Origin: SLRI01 sp964576715
Lineage (GTDB): Bacteria > Pseudomonadota > Alphaproteobacteria > Geminicoccales > Geminicoccaceae
Assembly: GCA_964576715.1 (NCBI GenBank)
Contig: CAZNWE010000004.1
Location: 1 to 64,000 of the forward strand
Direction: 5' to 3'
Length of the DNA stretch: 64,000 bases
Shown: in pieces, positions 34,744-42,758 of the stretch
Layout of the letters: each line of letters starts with the position of its first letter
How positions within the stretch are numbered: position 1 is the first letter of the stretch
The notes under the pieces: generated by a model
Databases searched by the model: none
What the model saw: only the letters and a program-made list of their open reading frames with translations
Told to the model about the DNA's origin: nothing
Position numbers and translations under genes: made by a program

Positions 34744-35823
34744 TCAGGTCGCCGTCAGCAGCGTCTCCACCGCACGTATGGCGGGGAGGTGTTGGGCGAT
34801 CGCCTGCCAGCTTCGGCCTTCGTCGGCACTCGCGAAGAGGGTTCCGCCGGTGGTTCCGACATAGACGCCGGCCGGATCGAGCCGGTCGGTTGCCATGGCC
34901 TGGCGCAGCACGCAGAGAAACGCTCCCGCCTGCGGCAGTCCGGCTCGGAGGTCGATCCAGCTCTGCCCGCCGTCGGTTGTGCGCCAGACGGCGGGCTTGC
35001 CGTCCGGGACGTAGCGCTGCTCGGCGCCGACCAGCGGCATCAGGTAGAGGGTGTCCGGATCACGCGGATGGGTGGCCGAAGCGAAGCCGAAATCCGAGGG
35101 CAGGCCGTTCTCGATGCTTTGCCAACTCCGGCCGGCGTCGTCGCTCCGGTACATGCCGCAGTGGTTCTGCTGATAAAGCCTTTCCGGCCGGCCGGCGGCC
35201 ATGGCGAGGCTGTGCACGCACTGGCCGAACGCGGGATAGGTGGCGCCATGGCCCGTGAAGTCGCAGCGCGTCCCCTGGTTCCTTGGCTCCCAGCTCGTTC
35301 CGCCATCGGTGGTATGGAAGACGCCGCCGGTCGAGATGGCAACCCAGAGTTGATCGGCGTCCTCGGGATGCGCCAGTATGTGGTGGAGGATGAGGCCGCC
35401 GCCACCCGGCTGCCAGTGCCGGCGGCTGGGGTGGGCGGTAAGCCCCTCGACATGCGCCCAGCTCTCGCCGTCGTCCTCGCTCACGAACAGGCCGGCCGGC
35501 TCGACGCCGGCATAAAGACGCCCGTGCGCCCGGGCGAGCGACCACACGCACTTGAGCTTTTCTTCACCCTCGGGGTAAGCGAGACCCCGGTCGAACCGGG
35601 TCCAGCTCCGACCTTGATCGGTGGAGCGCCAGACGGCCGGGCCGAACCAGCCGTCGCCACCCCCGGCCCAGAGCGTACCGGTCTCGGCATCGGCGATGAC
35701 GTGACTGACCGGCTGGGCATCGCAAAGCGGGCGACGGAGCGCCCAATCACAGCGCGCCGGGTCTCCCTCGAGGAAGAAAGCTCCTTTGCCGGTGGCGATC
35801 AGGATGACAAGCGGGCGGTTCAT
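34744..35823 (-). CDS. BNR/WD40-like repeat exo-sialidase-type protein
   Basis: 359 residues from ATG 35823, which overlaps the stop of the SRPBCC gene in ATGA form. The protein is a six-fold type beta-propeller with several Asp-box-like repeats: STDQGRSWTRFDRG, SEDDGESWAHVEGL, TTDGGTSWEPRNQG, SDDAGRSWQSIENG, TTDGGQSWIDLRAG and SADEGRSWQAIAQH. It has no signal peptide and no clear catalytic residues, so it may be a cytosolic propeller rather than an active glycosidase. It is last in a VOC–ArsR–SRPBCC–BNR operon. Confidence 0.85.
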   Translation of the reverse strand: MNRPLVILIATGKGAFFLEGDPARCDWALRRPLCDAQPVSHVIADAETGTLWAGGGDGWFGPAVWRSTDQGRSWTRFDRGLAYPEGEEKLKCVWSLARAHGRLYAGVEPAGLFVSEDDGESWAHVEGLTAHPSRRHWQPGGGGLILHHILAHPEDADQLWVAISTGGVFHTTDGGTSWEPRNQGTRCDFTGHGATYPAFGQCVHSLAMAAGRPERLYQQNHCGMYRSDDAGRSWQSIENGLPSDFGFASATHPRDPDTLYLMPLVGAEQRYVPDGKPAVWRTTDGGQSWIDLRAGLPQAGAFLCVLRQAMATDRLDPAGVYVGTTGGTLFASADEGRSWQAIAQHLPAIRAVETLLTAT

Positions 35824-36293
35824 CGCACAGCCGCCGCTGCCATGAGGTCGCCGAGCCGGTCGAAGCTCGAGCTCCAACCCTCGTTATGGGAATCGCGGCT
35901 TTCGACGGAGGTGAAGGGGGCCTGGTGGAAATGCATGATGGTCTGCTCGCCGATCTCCTCGAGGCGGATCGTCACCAGCGATTCGTAGCCGGTCGACTCC
36001 CAGGCGAAGGTCAGCGTCAGCCGGTCGGGCGGACTGATCTCACGGTATTCCCCGCCGACCCAGATCTCGTCGCCGCCGGGTGCCTGCAGGCAGGCGCGCC
36101 AACGGCCGCGGACGCGAAAGTCGACCTCGACCTCGCGCGCCGGATGGTCCCGGGGGCCGAGCCAGCGAGCGAGATTCTCGGCCTGGGTCCAGGCCCGGAA
36201 CACAAGGGCGGCCGGGGCCGGAAAGCGCCGGGTGATGGTGAGCTCGGGCGCGGCCTGTCCGGCATCGCTCGTCCCGGGTGCGATGGTCGTCAT
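35820..36293 (-). CDS. SRPBCC domain-containing protein (AHSA1-like)
   Basis: A 157-residue START-like fold protein. Family marks are LTITRRFPAPAALVFRAWTQ near the start, LARWLGPRDH, and the C-terminal EGWSSSFDRLGDLMA helix. Such proteins bind hydrophobic ligands and are very often encoded next to a small ArsR regulator, as here. It lies 87 bases after arsR and overlaps the BNR gene start by four bases. Confidence 0.88.
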   Translation of the reverse strand: MTTIAPGTSDAGQAAPELTITRRFPAPAALVFRAWTQAENLARWLGPRDHPAREVEVDFRVRGRWRACLQAPGGDEIWVGGEYREISPPDRLTLTFAWESTGYESLVTIRLEEIGEQTIMHFHQAPFTSVESRDSHNEGWSSSFDRLGDLMAAAAVR

Positions 36294-36380
36294 GTGCTCT
36301 TCTCCCTGATGGTAAAGCGGCGTCGGCTGGCTTCGGCGAGGCGGTGGCGGCTCAACGCTGGACGATGATCGTACCGGCGC

Positions 36381-36722
36381 TCACTGCTGCTCGTCGGTCA
36401 GCGGTTGCTGCAGCTCCAAGAGATAGTCGTCGAGGCGATCGAAGCTGTCGCTCCAGAACCGCCGATAGAATGCGAGCCAGTCGTCGATCGACTGAAGCGT
36501 CTTGGGCTCCAGGCGGCAGGGCCGCCATTGCGCCTCGCGGCCGCGGCTGATCAGCCCGGCGCGCTCGAGCACCTTGAGATGCCGCGAGATTGCGGGCAGC
36601 GACATGGCGAACGGCTCGGCGAGCTCGGTCACCGTGGCCTCGCCGTGCGCCAGCCGGACGAGAATGGCCCGCCGTGTCGGATCGGCGAGGGCGGCGAAGG
36701 TCGCGCTCAAGGGATCGGCCAT
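36381..36722 (-). CDS. ArsR family transcriptional regulator
   Basis: 113 residues from ATG 36722, giving the standard N-terminus MADPLSATFAALADPTRRAI. The open frame extends 37 codons upstream into the VOC gene and is not needed. The winged helix has VTELAEPFAMSLPAISRHLK (about residues 30–49) as the DNA-recognition region, then VLERAGLISRGREAQWRPC. It lacks the metal-site cysteine box of ArsR proper and belongs to the group paired with SRPBCC proteins. It starts 11 bases after the VOC gene and likely represses the operon through the TTAACG palindrome at 37132. Confidence 0.9.
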   Translation of the reverse strand: MADPLSATFAALADPTRRAILVRLAHGEATVTELAEPFAMSLPAISRHLKVLERAGLISRGREAQWRPCRLEPKTLQSIDDWLAFYRRFWSDSFDRLDDYLLELQQPLTDEQQ

Positions 36723-36732
36723 TGGCGGGCGG

Positions 36733-37113
36733 TCAGGGGTTGGCAGGGGTAATCCAGCCGATGCCGGCCCCACCCGGCTCCTTGATGATGGCGATTCGCC
36801 CGACCCCCGGCACGTCGAAGGCAGGATGCACAAGCGTGGCGCCCGCCGCGGTCGCCCTAGCGATACGCGTCTCGACGTCGTCGACCGCGATATAGGCCAT
36901 CCAGGACTCCGGCACGCCTTCGAAGTGCGGCTTGCTCAGCTGGAACATGCCGCCGACTGTGGTCTCGCCGCACTTGATCACCCAGTAGGTGCCGTCCGGC
37001 ATCGCCATCGACTCGTAGGTCCAGCCGAGCGCCGTGGCGTAGAACCTCTTCGCCTGCTCGACGTCCCAGGTCATGAGCTCGTTCCAGTACAAGGTGCCGT
37101 GCGACCAGGGCAT
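36733..37113 (-). CDS. VOC (glyoxalase/bleomycin resistance) family protein
   Basis: A 126-residue protein with two beta-alpha-beta-beta-beta modules. WNELMTWDVEQAKRFYATAL opens the first module, and WMAYIAVDDVETRIARATAA opens the second, ending with DPAG-like EPGGAGIGWI. Members include glyoxalases, dioxygenases and resistance proteins; the activity here is unknown. It is the first gene of the four-gene operon and lies next to the proposed ArsR operator. Confidence 0.88.
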   Translation of the reverse strand: MPWSHGTLYWNELMTWDVEQAKRFYATALGWTYESMAMPDGTYWVIKCGETTVGGMFQLSKPHFEGVPESWMAYIAVDDVETRIARATAAGATLVHPAFDVPGVGRIAIIKEPGGAGIGWITPANP

Positions 37114-37131
37114 CGTCCCTCACCCTTCTTA

Positions 37132-37164
37132 TTAACGTTCCCGTTAACTAACAACAACGTTAAA
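37132..37164. promoter_or_regulatory. Candidate ArsR operator upstream of the VOC operon
   Basis: A perfect inverted repeat TTAACG–TTCC–CGTTAA lies at 37132–37147, and a further AACGTTAA follows at 37157–37164. It is a strongly AT-rich patch about 20 bases upstream of the first gene of the operon. The size and symmetry fit an ArsR-family site that overlaps the promoter. Confidence 0.55.
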
Positions 37165-37224
37165 TACCCGCCGAGTCTCGGTGTCAAGCGGAACGATCGT
37201 CGATGAAGAGGGTTTGCGGTCCGC

Positions 37225-37461
37225 CTAGCGCCGTGCGGTCTTGCGGGCCTCGTCCTCGGCGAGCGCGCGGGGGTGCGGCTTGCCGAGCAGGCCCATAAGC
37301 CAGGAGGTGAAGATCGATTCCTCCTTCTCGCCAGGCAGTGGCGGCGGCAGAGCGCGGCCCCAGGCGCCGTGCACGACGACGCGCGGCGGGCCGAGCCTGG
37401 GCTTGTCGCGGCCGCAGGTCGGGCGAACTTCGCCATTGATGGTGGTCGCATCGATCGGCAT
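37225..37461 (-). CDS. Small hypothetical protein
   Basis: A 78-residue open frame ending 5 bases... of intergenic space downstream of the membrane-protein gene on the same strand, so it could be cotranscribed with it. It is rich in Pro and Arg, with RPTCGRDKPRLGPPRVVVHG in the first half and a short hydrophobic patch FTSWLMGLLGKP. I recognise no domain. It may be real because of its spacing and an ATG start, but the opposite strand is also open here, so confidence is low. Confidence 0.35.
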   Translation of the reverse strand: MPIDATTINGEVRPTCGRDKPRLGPPRVVVHGAWGRALPPPLPGEKEESIFTSWLMGLLGKPHPRALAEDEARKTARR

Positions 37462-37466
37462 CGCGA

Positions 37467-38039
37467 CTACTCCCCTGCGGCCGTGATTGCCTGGGCCGCT
37501 GCGTCCAAGGTCTTGGCCAAGTATATCGTGCCGACGAGCAGGAATGCCAGCGCCAAGGCGGCGACGAGCCCGTTGAAAGCCTTGCTGCGCGCCCGCTGAC
37601 GCCGCATGTTCTGCTCGCGGTTGTTGGTCGCGGCGGCGGCGAACTGCTCGATCATCTGCTGGCGAATAGCGTGCAGGGCGATGGCCTCCGCCTCCTCGGC
37701 GGACTTGCTCTCGGTCTGATAGTACTCGAATGTGGCCTCCGCCACCGACCGGATGTCGATTTCATCATCGGGATGCCGGTATTGACGCGGTCGCAAGGCC
37801 ACGAACAGGAAGAACAGGACGTAAAGAAAAGCCCCGCCGATCGCGACGATCAGGCCGTGCAAGACGAAGGCGAGAAGCGTCCAGTCGAAACGCGGCACGC
37901 CATCGCCGAACTCGCGCAGGACAAGCAGGGTAACGCTCGCGATTGCAGCGATGATCGGCAGCGAGCGGACGACGTTCTCTTCCTGTTCGAGCTCCCGCTT
38001 GTAGGCATCGGCAAACAGCCTCTCGAGGTACTCGTCCAT
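37467..38039 (-). CDS. Hypothetical membrane protein
   Basis: 190 residues with three hydrophobic helices: about residues 26–42 (LPIIAAIASVTLLVL), 54–84 (a long LLAFVLHGLIVAIGGAFLYV region) and 158–178 (GLVAALALAFLLVGTIYLA). Between the second and third lies a charged cytoplasmic stretch with EAEAIALHAIRQQMIEQF. The N-terminus is acidic. I do not recognise the family. It resembles small 3-TM proteins of unknown function and has no informative neighbour. Confidence 0.6.
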   Translation of the reverse strand: MDEYLERLFADAYKRELEQEENVVRSLPIIAAIASVTLLVLREFGDGVPRFDWTLLAFVLHGLIVAIGGAFLYVLFFLFVALRPRQYRHPDDEIDIRSVAEATFEYYQTESKSAEEAEAIALHAIRQQMIEQFAAAATNNREQNMRRQRARSKAFNGLVAALALAFLLVGTIYLAKTLDAAAQAITAAGE

Positions 38040-38071
38040 CGAGACGCCATTCGCCGCGTTGGTCTAGCGCC

Positions 38072-39553
38072 TCAGCTGATGCCGCCGAGGCTGACGTACT
38101 TGATCTCCAGGTACTCGTCGATGCCGTACTTGGAGCCCTCGCGGCCGAGCCCGCTCTCCTTCACGCCGCCGAACGGCGCCACCTCGGTGGCGATCACCCC
38201 GTCATTGACGCCCAGGAGCCCCACCTCGAGCGCCTCGGCGACGCGGAACACCCGGCCGAGGTCGCGGGCATAGAAGTAGCCGGCGAGGCCGACATCGCTG
38301 TCGTTCGCCATCCTGACGACCTCGTCCTCGGTCTCGAACTTGAAGACCGGGGCCACGGGCCCGAAGGTCTCCTCGTGGGCGATCATCATGTCGGCATTGC
38401 AGTTGGCGAGCACGGTGGGCTCGAAGAACAGGCCGCCCAGCGCGTGCGGCTTGCCGCCGAGGGTCACCTGGGCACCCTTGGCCACCGCGTCCGCGATGTG
38501 CTCCTTGGATTTCTCGACCGCGGCCGATTCAATCAACGGCCCGACCTCGATGCCCTGGTCGGTGCCGACGCCGACCTTGAGTGCCGCCGTCGCCGCCTTG
38601 AACTTCTCGAGGAACTGGTCGTAGATGCCGGCCTGCACGTAGATCCGGTTGGTGCATACGCAGGTCTGGCCGCAGTTGCGGAACTTGCAGAGAATCGCAC
38701 CCTTGACCGCCTCGTCGATGTCGGCGTCGTCGAAGACGATGAACGGGGCGTGACCACCCAGCTCCATCGACACCCGCTTGACGGTGTCGGCGCACTGCTT
38801 GAGCAGGAGCTTGCCGACGTCGGTGGAGCCGGTGAAGGAGAGCTTCCTGACCGTCTTGTTGGCGGTCAGCTCGCCGCCGATGTTCGACGCACTGCCGGTG
38901 ACGATGTTGAACACGCCCTTGGGCATGCCGGCCCGCTCGGCGAGCTCGGCCAGCGCCAGCGCCGAGTAAGGGGTCATCGAGGCCGGCTTGACCACGAAGG
39001 TGCAGCCGACGGCGAGGCCCGGCGCGCATTTCCGGGTGATCATCGCATTGGGGAAATTCCAGGGCGTGATCGCCGCACAGACGCCGACCGGCTGCTTGAT
39101 CGCCAGGATGCGGCGCGAGCCCACCGTCTGCGGGATGACGTCGCCGTAGACCCGCTTGCCCTCCTCGGCGAACCACTCGACGAAGGAGGCGCCGTAGACG
39201 ATCTCGCCACCGGCCTCCGCCAGTGGCTTGCCCTGCTCGCGGGTCATCAGATAGGCCAAGTCGTCCTTGGCCGCCATGATCAGGTCGAACCACTTCCTGA
39301 GGATCGCCGAGCGCTCCTTGGCGGTCTTCGCCCGCCAGGCGGGCAGGGCGGCCTCGGCCGCGGCGATCGCCCGCTTGGTCTCCGCCACATCCACGGCCGG
39401 CACGGTGCCGAGCGTCTCGCCGGTCGCCGGATCGGTTACCTCGAGGGTCTTGCCGCTGTCGGCCTTCACCCACTCGCCGTCGATGTAGCAGGACTCCTTC
39501 AGGAGCGAGGCGTCCATCAGCCCGTTGCGAATGTCTTTCAGTGCGACCGCCAT
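38072..39553 (-). CDS. gabD: NAD(P)-dependent succinate-semialdehyde dehydrogenase
   Basis: A 493-residue aldehyde dehydrogenase. Marks are PWNFPNAMITRKCAPGLAVG, the cofactor loop FTGSTDVGKLLL, the catalytic Glu in MELGGHAPFIVFDDADIDEA and the catalytic Cys in NCGQTCVCTNR. The C-terminus GLGREGSKYGIDEYLEIKYV is typical of GabD. It oxidises succinate semialdehyde to succinate, the last step of GABA and putrescine use, so it may work with the agmatine deiminase at 61 kb. A 2-oxoglutarate-semialdehyde role in the hydroxyproline route is possible but unproven. Confidence 0.93.
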   Translation of the reverse strand: MAVALKDIRNGLMDASLLKESCYIDGEWVKADSGKTLEVTDPATGETLGTVPAVDVAETKRAIAAAEAALPAWRAKTAKERSAILRKWFDLIMAAKDDLAYLMTREQGKPLAEAGGEIVYGASFVEWFAEEGKRVYGDVIPQTVGSRRILAIKQPVGVCAAITPWNFPNAMITRKCAPGLAVGCTFVVKPASMTPYSALALAELAERAGMPKGVFNIVTGSASNIGGELTANKTVRKLSFTGSTDVGKLLLKQCADTVKRVSMELGGHAPFIVFDDADIDEAVKGAILCKFRNCGQTCVCTNRIYVQAGIYDQFLEKFKAATAALKVGVGTDQGIEVGPLIESAAVEKSKEHIADAVAKGAQVTLGGKPHALGGLFFEPTVLANCNADMMIAHEETFGPVAPVFKFETEDEVVRMANDSDVGLAGYFYARDLGRVFRVAEALEVGLLGVNDGVIATEVAPFGGVKESGLGREGSKYGIDEYLEIKYVSLGGIS

Positions 39554-39590
39554 GGTCTTTCTCCCCTAGGATTTCTTGGATGTCGTGACG

Positions 39591-41501
39591 TCAGGCCGCG
39601 ACCAGGCTCTTCGCCAGATAGCGGCTCATGCGCCTGGAGAAGGCACCCGGGTCCGGGACCGGCTCGCCCTCGACGATACGCGCCTGGTCAAGCAGCAGGA
39701 ACGCCATTTCGTCGAGATCGGCAGCCGCGCCGTCCGCCTCGACCATGGCTTCGAGCCGAGTGATCAGCTCGTGTTGCGGGTTGATCTCAAGGATGGGCTT
39801 GCTCTGCCCGGCGAAGCTCTCGTGGTGCTTCAACAGCCGCTCGAGCCTCAGATCCATACCTTGGTCCAGGGCGACGAGGCAGACGGCACTTTCTTTCAGC
39901 CGCTTCGACGCGCGGACGTCCTGAACCTGCTCGGCGAGCGTCAGCTTGAGCTTGGCGATCAGCTTGTCGAGCCTAGCCTGGTCTTCGGGCGCCTGCTCGG
40001 GCTCCGGCTCGGCAGTCTCGCCCTTGATCTTCGAGAGATCCACATCGCTCTTGGTCAAAGATTTGAAGCCCTTGCCCTGGTAGGACCCCACCTCCGGCAA
40101 CCAGAACTCGTCGACCGGGTCCTCGAACAGCAAGACCTCGATCCCCTTGGCCCGAGCGACCTCGAGCTGCGGGCTGGTCCGCAGCGCCGCCACACTTTCG
40201 CCGGTGATGTAGTAGAGCTCGTCCTGGCCCTCCTTCATTCGCCCGAGGTAAGCCTCGAGCGTGGTCCAACCGGTATCGTGGGTCGAGCGGAAGCGGGCGA
40301 TCTCGAGCAGCTTCGGCCGGTTCTCATGGTCCTCGTAGAGGCCTTCCTTCAGGACCGTGCCGAAATCCGTCCAGAACTTCTCATAGCCTTCCTCCTTGCC
40401 CCTCTTCGCCAACTCGTCGAGGAGACGCTTGACCAGCACCTTCCTCATCTTGGCGACGATTGCCCCGTGCTGCAGCGTCTCGCGGCTGACATTGAGTTGC
40501 AGGTCCTCAGAGTCGACCACGCCAGCGACGAAGCGGAGATAGCGCGGCATCAGGGCCTCGACATCGTCGGTGATGAAGACGCGCTTGACGTAGAGCTTCA
40601 CCCCGTGCCGGCGCTTGGGGTCGTAGAGGTCGAAGGGGCGCATCGAGGGGACGAAGAGCAAGGCCGTGTAGCTGAGCTGGCCCTCGGCGGTGAAATGGAC
40701 ACGCGCGAACGGGTCGTCGAAGGCGTGCGCCACGTGGTGATAGAATTCCTTGTACTGCTCGTCCGTGATCTCGCCCTTGGGCCGGGTCCAGAGGGCCCCG
40801 CCCTCGTTGACCCGCTCGGCGCCCTTCTCGGCGGTCTTGGTGTCGCCGGCCTTGGCCTTGACGTCGAGCAGGATGGGAAAGGCGATGTGGTCGCTGTAGC
40901 GGCGGATGATCTCCTTCAGCTTCCACTCCGAGAGGAACTCCTTGGCGTCCTCCTTGAGATGCAGCGTGATCGCCGTGCCGCGCGGCCCGGGCTCGGGCGC
41001 CTCGCTGATGGTGTAGCCCTGCCGGCCGTCCGACGCCCAGAGCCAGGCCGTATCCTCGCCGGCCTTGCGGCTCTGTACCACCACCCGGTCGGCGACCATG
41101 AAGGCGGCATAGAAGCCGACGCCGAACTGGCCGATTAGCTTGACGTCGCCGTTGGCCGGCTTGCTCTGCTGCTGCGCCAAAGCCTCGACGAATCGCGCCG
41201 TGCCGGACCGGGCGATGGTGCCGAGATTGGCCTTGAGCTCGTCCCTGTCCATGCCGATGCCGTTGTCGCGGATGGTCAGGAGCGCCGCGTCCGGCTCGGC
41301 GAAGATCTCGATCTTGAGCTCGGTGTCGGTGCCGAGCAGCTCGGGCTGCGACAGCGAGGCATAGCGGAGCTTGTCGCACGCGTCCGACGCGTTCGAGACG
41401 AGCTCGCGGAGAAAAATCTCACGCTCTTTGTAGAGCGAGTTGACCACGAGATCGAGTACGCGGCCGACCTCGGCCTCGAAGGGCTGAACCGTATCGCTCA
41501 T
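39591..41501 (-). CDS. htpG: Molecular chaperone HtpG (Hsp90)
   Basis: 636 residues from ATG 41501 (MSDTVQPFEAEVGRVLDLVV), matching the family length; an open extension upstream is not typical. The N-terminal GHKL ATP site is visible as ELVSNASDACDKLRY, IRDNGIGMDRDEL and GQFGVGFYAAFMV. The middle domain carries LYVKRVFITDDVEALMPRYL and RFVAGVVDSEDLQLNVSRET. It is an ATP-driven dimeric chaperone of the cytosol. No clear heat-shock sigma-32 promoter could be picked out upstream. Confidence 0.96.
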   Translation of the reverse strand: MSDTVQPFEAEVGRVLDLVVNSLYKEREIFLRELVSNASDACDKLRYASLSQPELLGTDTELKIEIFAEPDAALLTIRDNGIGMDRDELKANLGTIARSGTARFVEALAQQQSKPANGDVKLIGQFGVGFYAAFMVADRVVVQSRKAGEDTAWLWASDGRQGYTISEAPEPGPRGTAITLHLKEDAKEFLSEWKLKEIIRRYSDHIAFPILLDVKAKAGDTKTAEKGAERVNEGGALWTRPKGEITDEQYKEFYHHVAHAFDDPFARVHFTAEGQLSYTALLFVPSMRPFDLYDPKRRHGVKLYVKRVFITDDVEALMPRYLRFVAGVVDSEDLQLNVSRETLQHGAIVAKMRKVLVKRLLDELAKRGKEEGYEKFWTDFGTVLKEGLYEDHENRPKLLEIARFRSTHDTGWTTLEAYLGRMKEGQDELYYITGESVAALRTSPQLEVARAKGIEVLLFEDPVDEFWLPEVGSYQGKGFKSLTKSDVDLSKIKGETAEPEPEQAPEDQARLDKLIAKLKLTLAEQVQDVRASKRLKESAVCLVALDQGMDLRLERLLKHHESFAGQSKPILEINPQHELITRLEAMVEADGAAADLDEMAFLLLDQARIVEGEPVPDPGAFSRRMSRYLAKSLVAA

Positions 41502-41647
41502 CGTTAATCCGCACCCTGTTGCGTGGAAAATAGAGGAGCGTGACGTGGGCAGATGGACCGCGCAGTTCAAGGTGCCGGCCCGGCTGCGACGGCTGGTGCT
41601 CACGCCCAATCTAGGGCATTATACCTACTCATGCTGGAGGAGAGGCC

Positions 41648-42652
41648 ATGCACGAGTTGGCGCAATGGGCATTCGGCTTCGTCGGGGCGGCGGTGGTTCT
41701 CGCCTTTGCCGTCGTCGTCTACCTGCGCTTCGACTGGCTGCTGCGCCCGATCGCGCCGGCGACGACCAGGGGCGAGGCGATGGAGCGGGCGTTCGAGCAG
41801 GCGGCTGGGTCCGGCCTCGCCGCACCCTTCCTTGCCGCCAGGCCGACGGACGGCCCGTGGCGGCCGCTGCTCCTGCTCAATGCGGCGCACCAGGAGACCG
41901 CTCGCCGGGTGATCGCCGGGCACGTGCAGATCGCTCGCGACCCGTTTCTCGACAGCTTCGATCCGCATCACCTGACCGGGATCGACGTGCCGATGAGCAG
42001 CGCCGCGCACAACAGCGCCCGGTTCAGCTATGTCAGCCCTGCCGGCCGCCGCGCCGCCCACGCGGACGACGCCGATCGCGGCTGGGTCATCGACGGCGGG
42101 TACTTCGAGAATTTCGGCGCGCTCACAGCCCTCGACCTCGCCAATGCGGCGCTCGCGGCGATTGCCGAGGCAGCCGGCGACACCGGCGCCGTCTTGCCGA
42201 TCGTCGTGCAGATCAGCAGCGATCCGGGCCTCGGCAGCCCGATCGTCGATGCCGATGGCGCACCGGGCGAGCGTCGTAATCTCGCCAGCGTCGACGAGTT
42301 CGCGGCATGTCGCGGCGCTGTCGAGCCATTGCCCTATGCGCCGGTGCAAGACAAGCAATCTGGGTTCCTCGACGGCAACCAGATCCTGGCGCCGTTGCGG
42401 GGCGTGCTTGGCAGCCGCGTCGCGCATAGCATCGCCGCCTCGAAGTCGCTGGCGCGCTTCGCCTGCCGCCGCGAGGCCGCCGGGCTGCCGGTCGCGAACG
42501 GGCATTTCGCCATGTGCGAGACGGCAGCACCGCCACTGGGGTGGGTCCTGTTGCCCGGTGCCGTGCGCGGCATCGAGGCCTACTGGGAGGCCTGTAAGAA
42601 TCCTGCGGCGCTGGCCGCTTTGCGTGCGGCCTTCTCGACGGCCATCGACTAG
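41648..42652 (+). CDS. Patatin-like membrane protein, N-terminally truncated
   Basis: 334 residues with one hydrophobic segment (about 5–27) and then a region matching the C-terminal half of large patatin-like membrane phospholipases: LLLLNAAHQETARRVIAGHV, SSAAHNSARFSYVSPAG and VIDGGYFENFGALTA. The last contains the DGG carrying the catalytic Asp. The nucleophile motif GxSxG, which should lie N-terminal to this, is missing, so the protein cannot have a normal catalytic dyad. GGAGG just before the ATG suggests it is translated. It is best seen as a truncated paralogue, possibly on its way to a pseudogene. Confidence 0.65.
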   Translation: MHELAQWAFGFVGAAVVLAFAVVVYLRFDWLLRPIAPATTRGEAMERAFEQAAGSGLAAPFLAARPTDGPWRPLLLLNAAHQETARRVIAGHVQIARDPFLDSFDPHHLTGIDVPMSSAAHNSARFSYVSPAGRRAAHADDADRGWVIDGGYFENFGALTALDLANAALAAIAEAAGDTGAVLPIVVQISSDPGLGSPIVDADGAPGERRNLASVDEFAACRGAVEPLPYAPVQDKQSGFLDGNQILAPLRGVLGSRVAHSIAASKSLARFACRREAAGLPVANGHFAMCETAAPPLGWVLLPGAVRGIEAYWEACKNPAALAALRAAFSTAID

Positions 42653-42758
42653 ATATTGTGGCACTTGCCGCAGTACCGTCACGATCGTGATGTACCTGCG
42701 AGCCATGGCCGATGGTTTGCACTTGCCAAACGGCGTCCGCTCACGACATGGTCTGAGT

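Noticed and set aside
42030..42758. N-terminal extension of the SUV3-like helicase frame
   Set aside because: It overlaps the patatin-like gene out of frame, and the helicase N-terminus is natural from ATG 42759.
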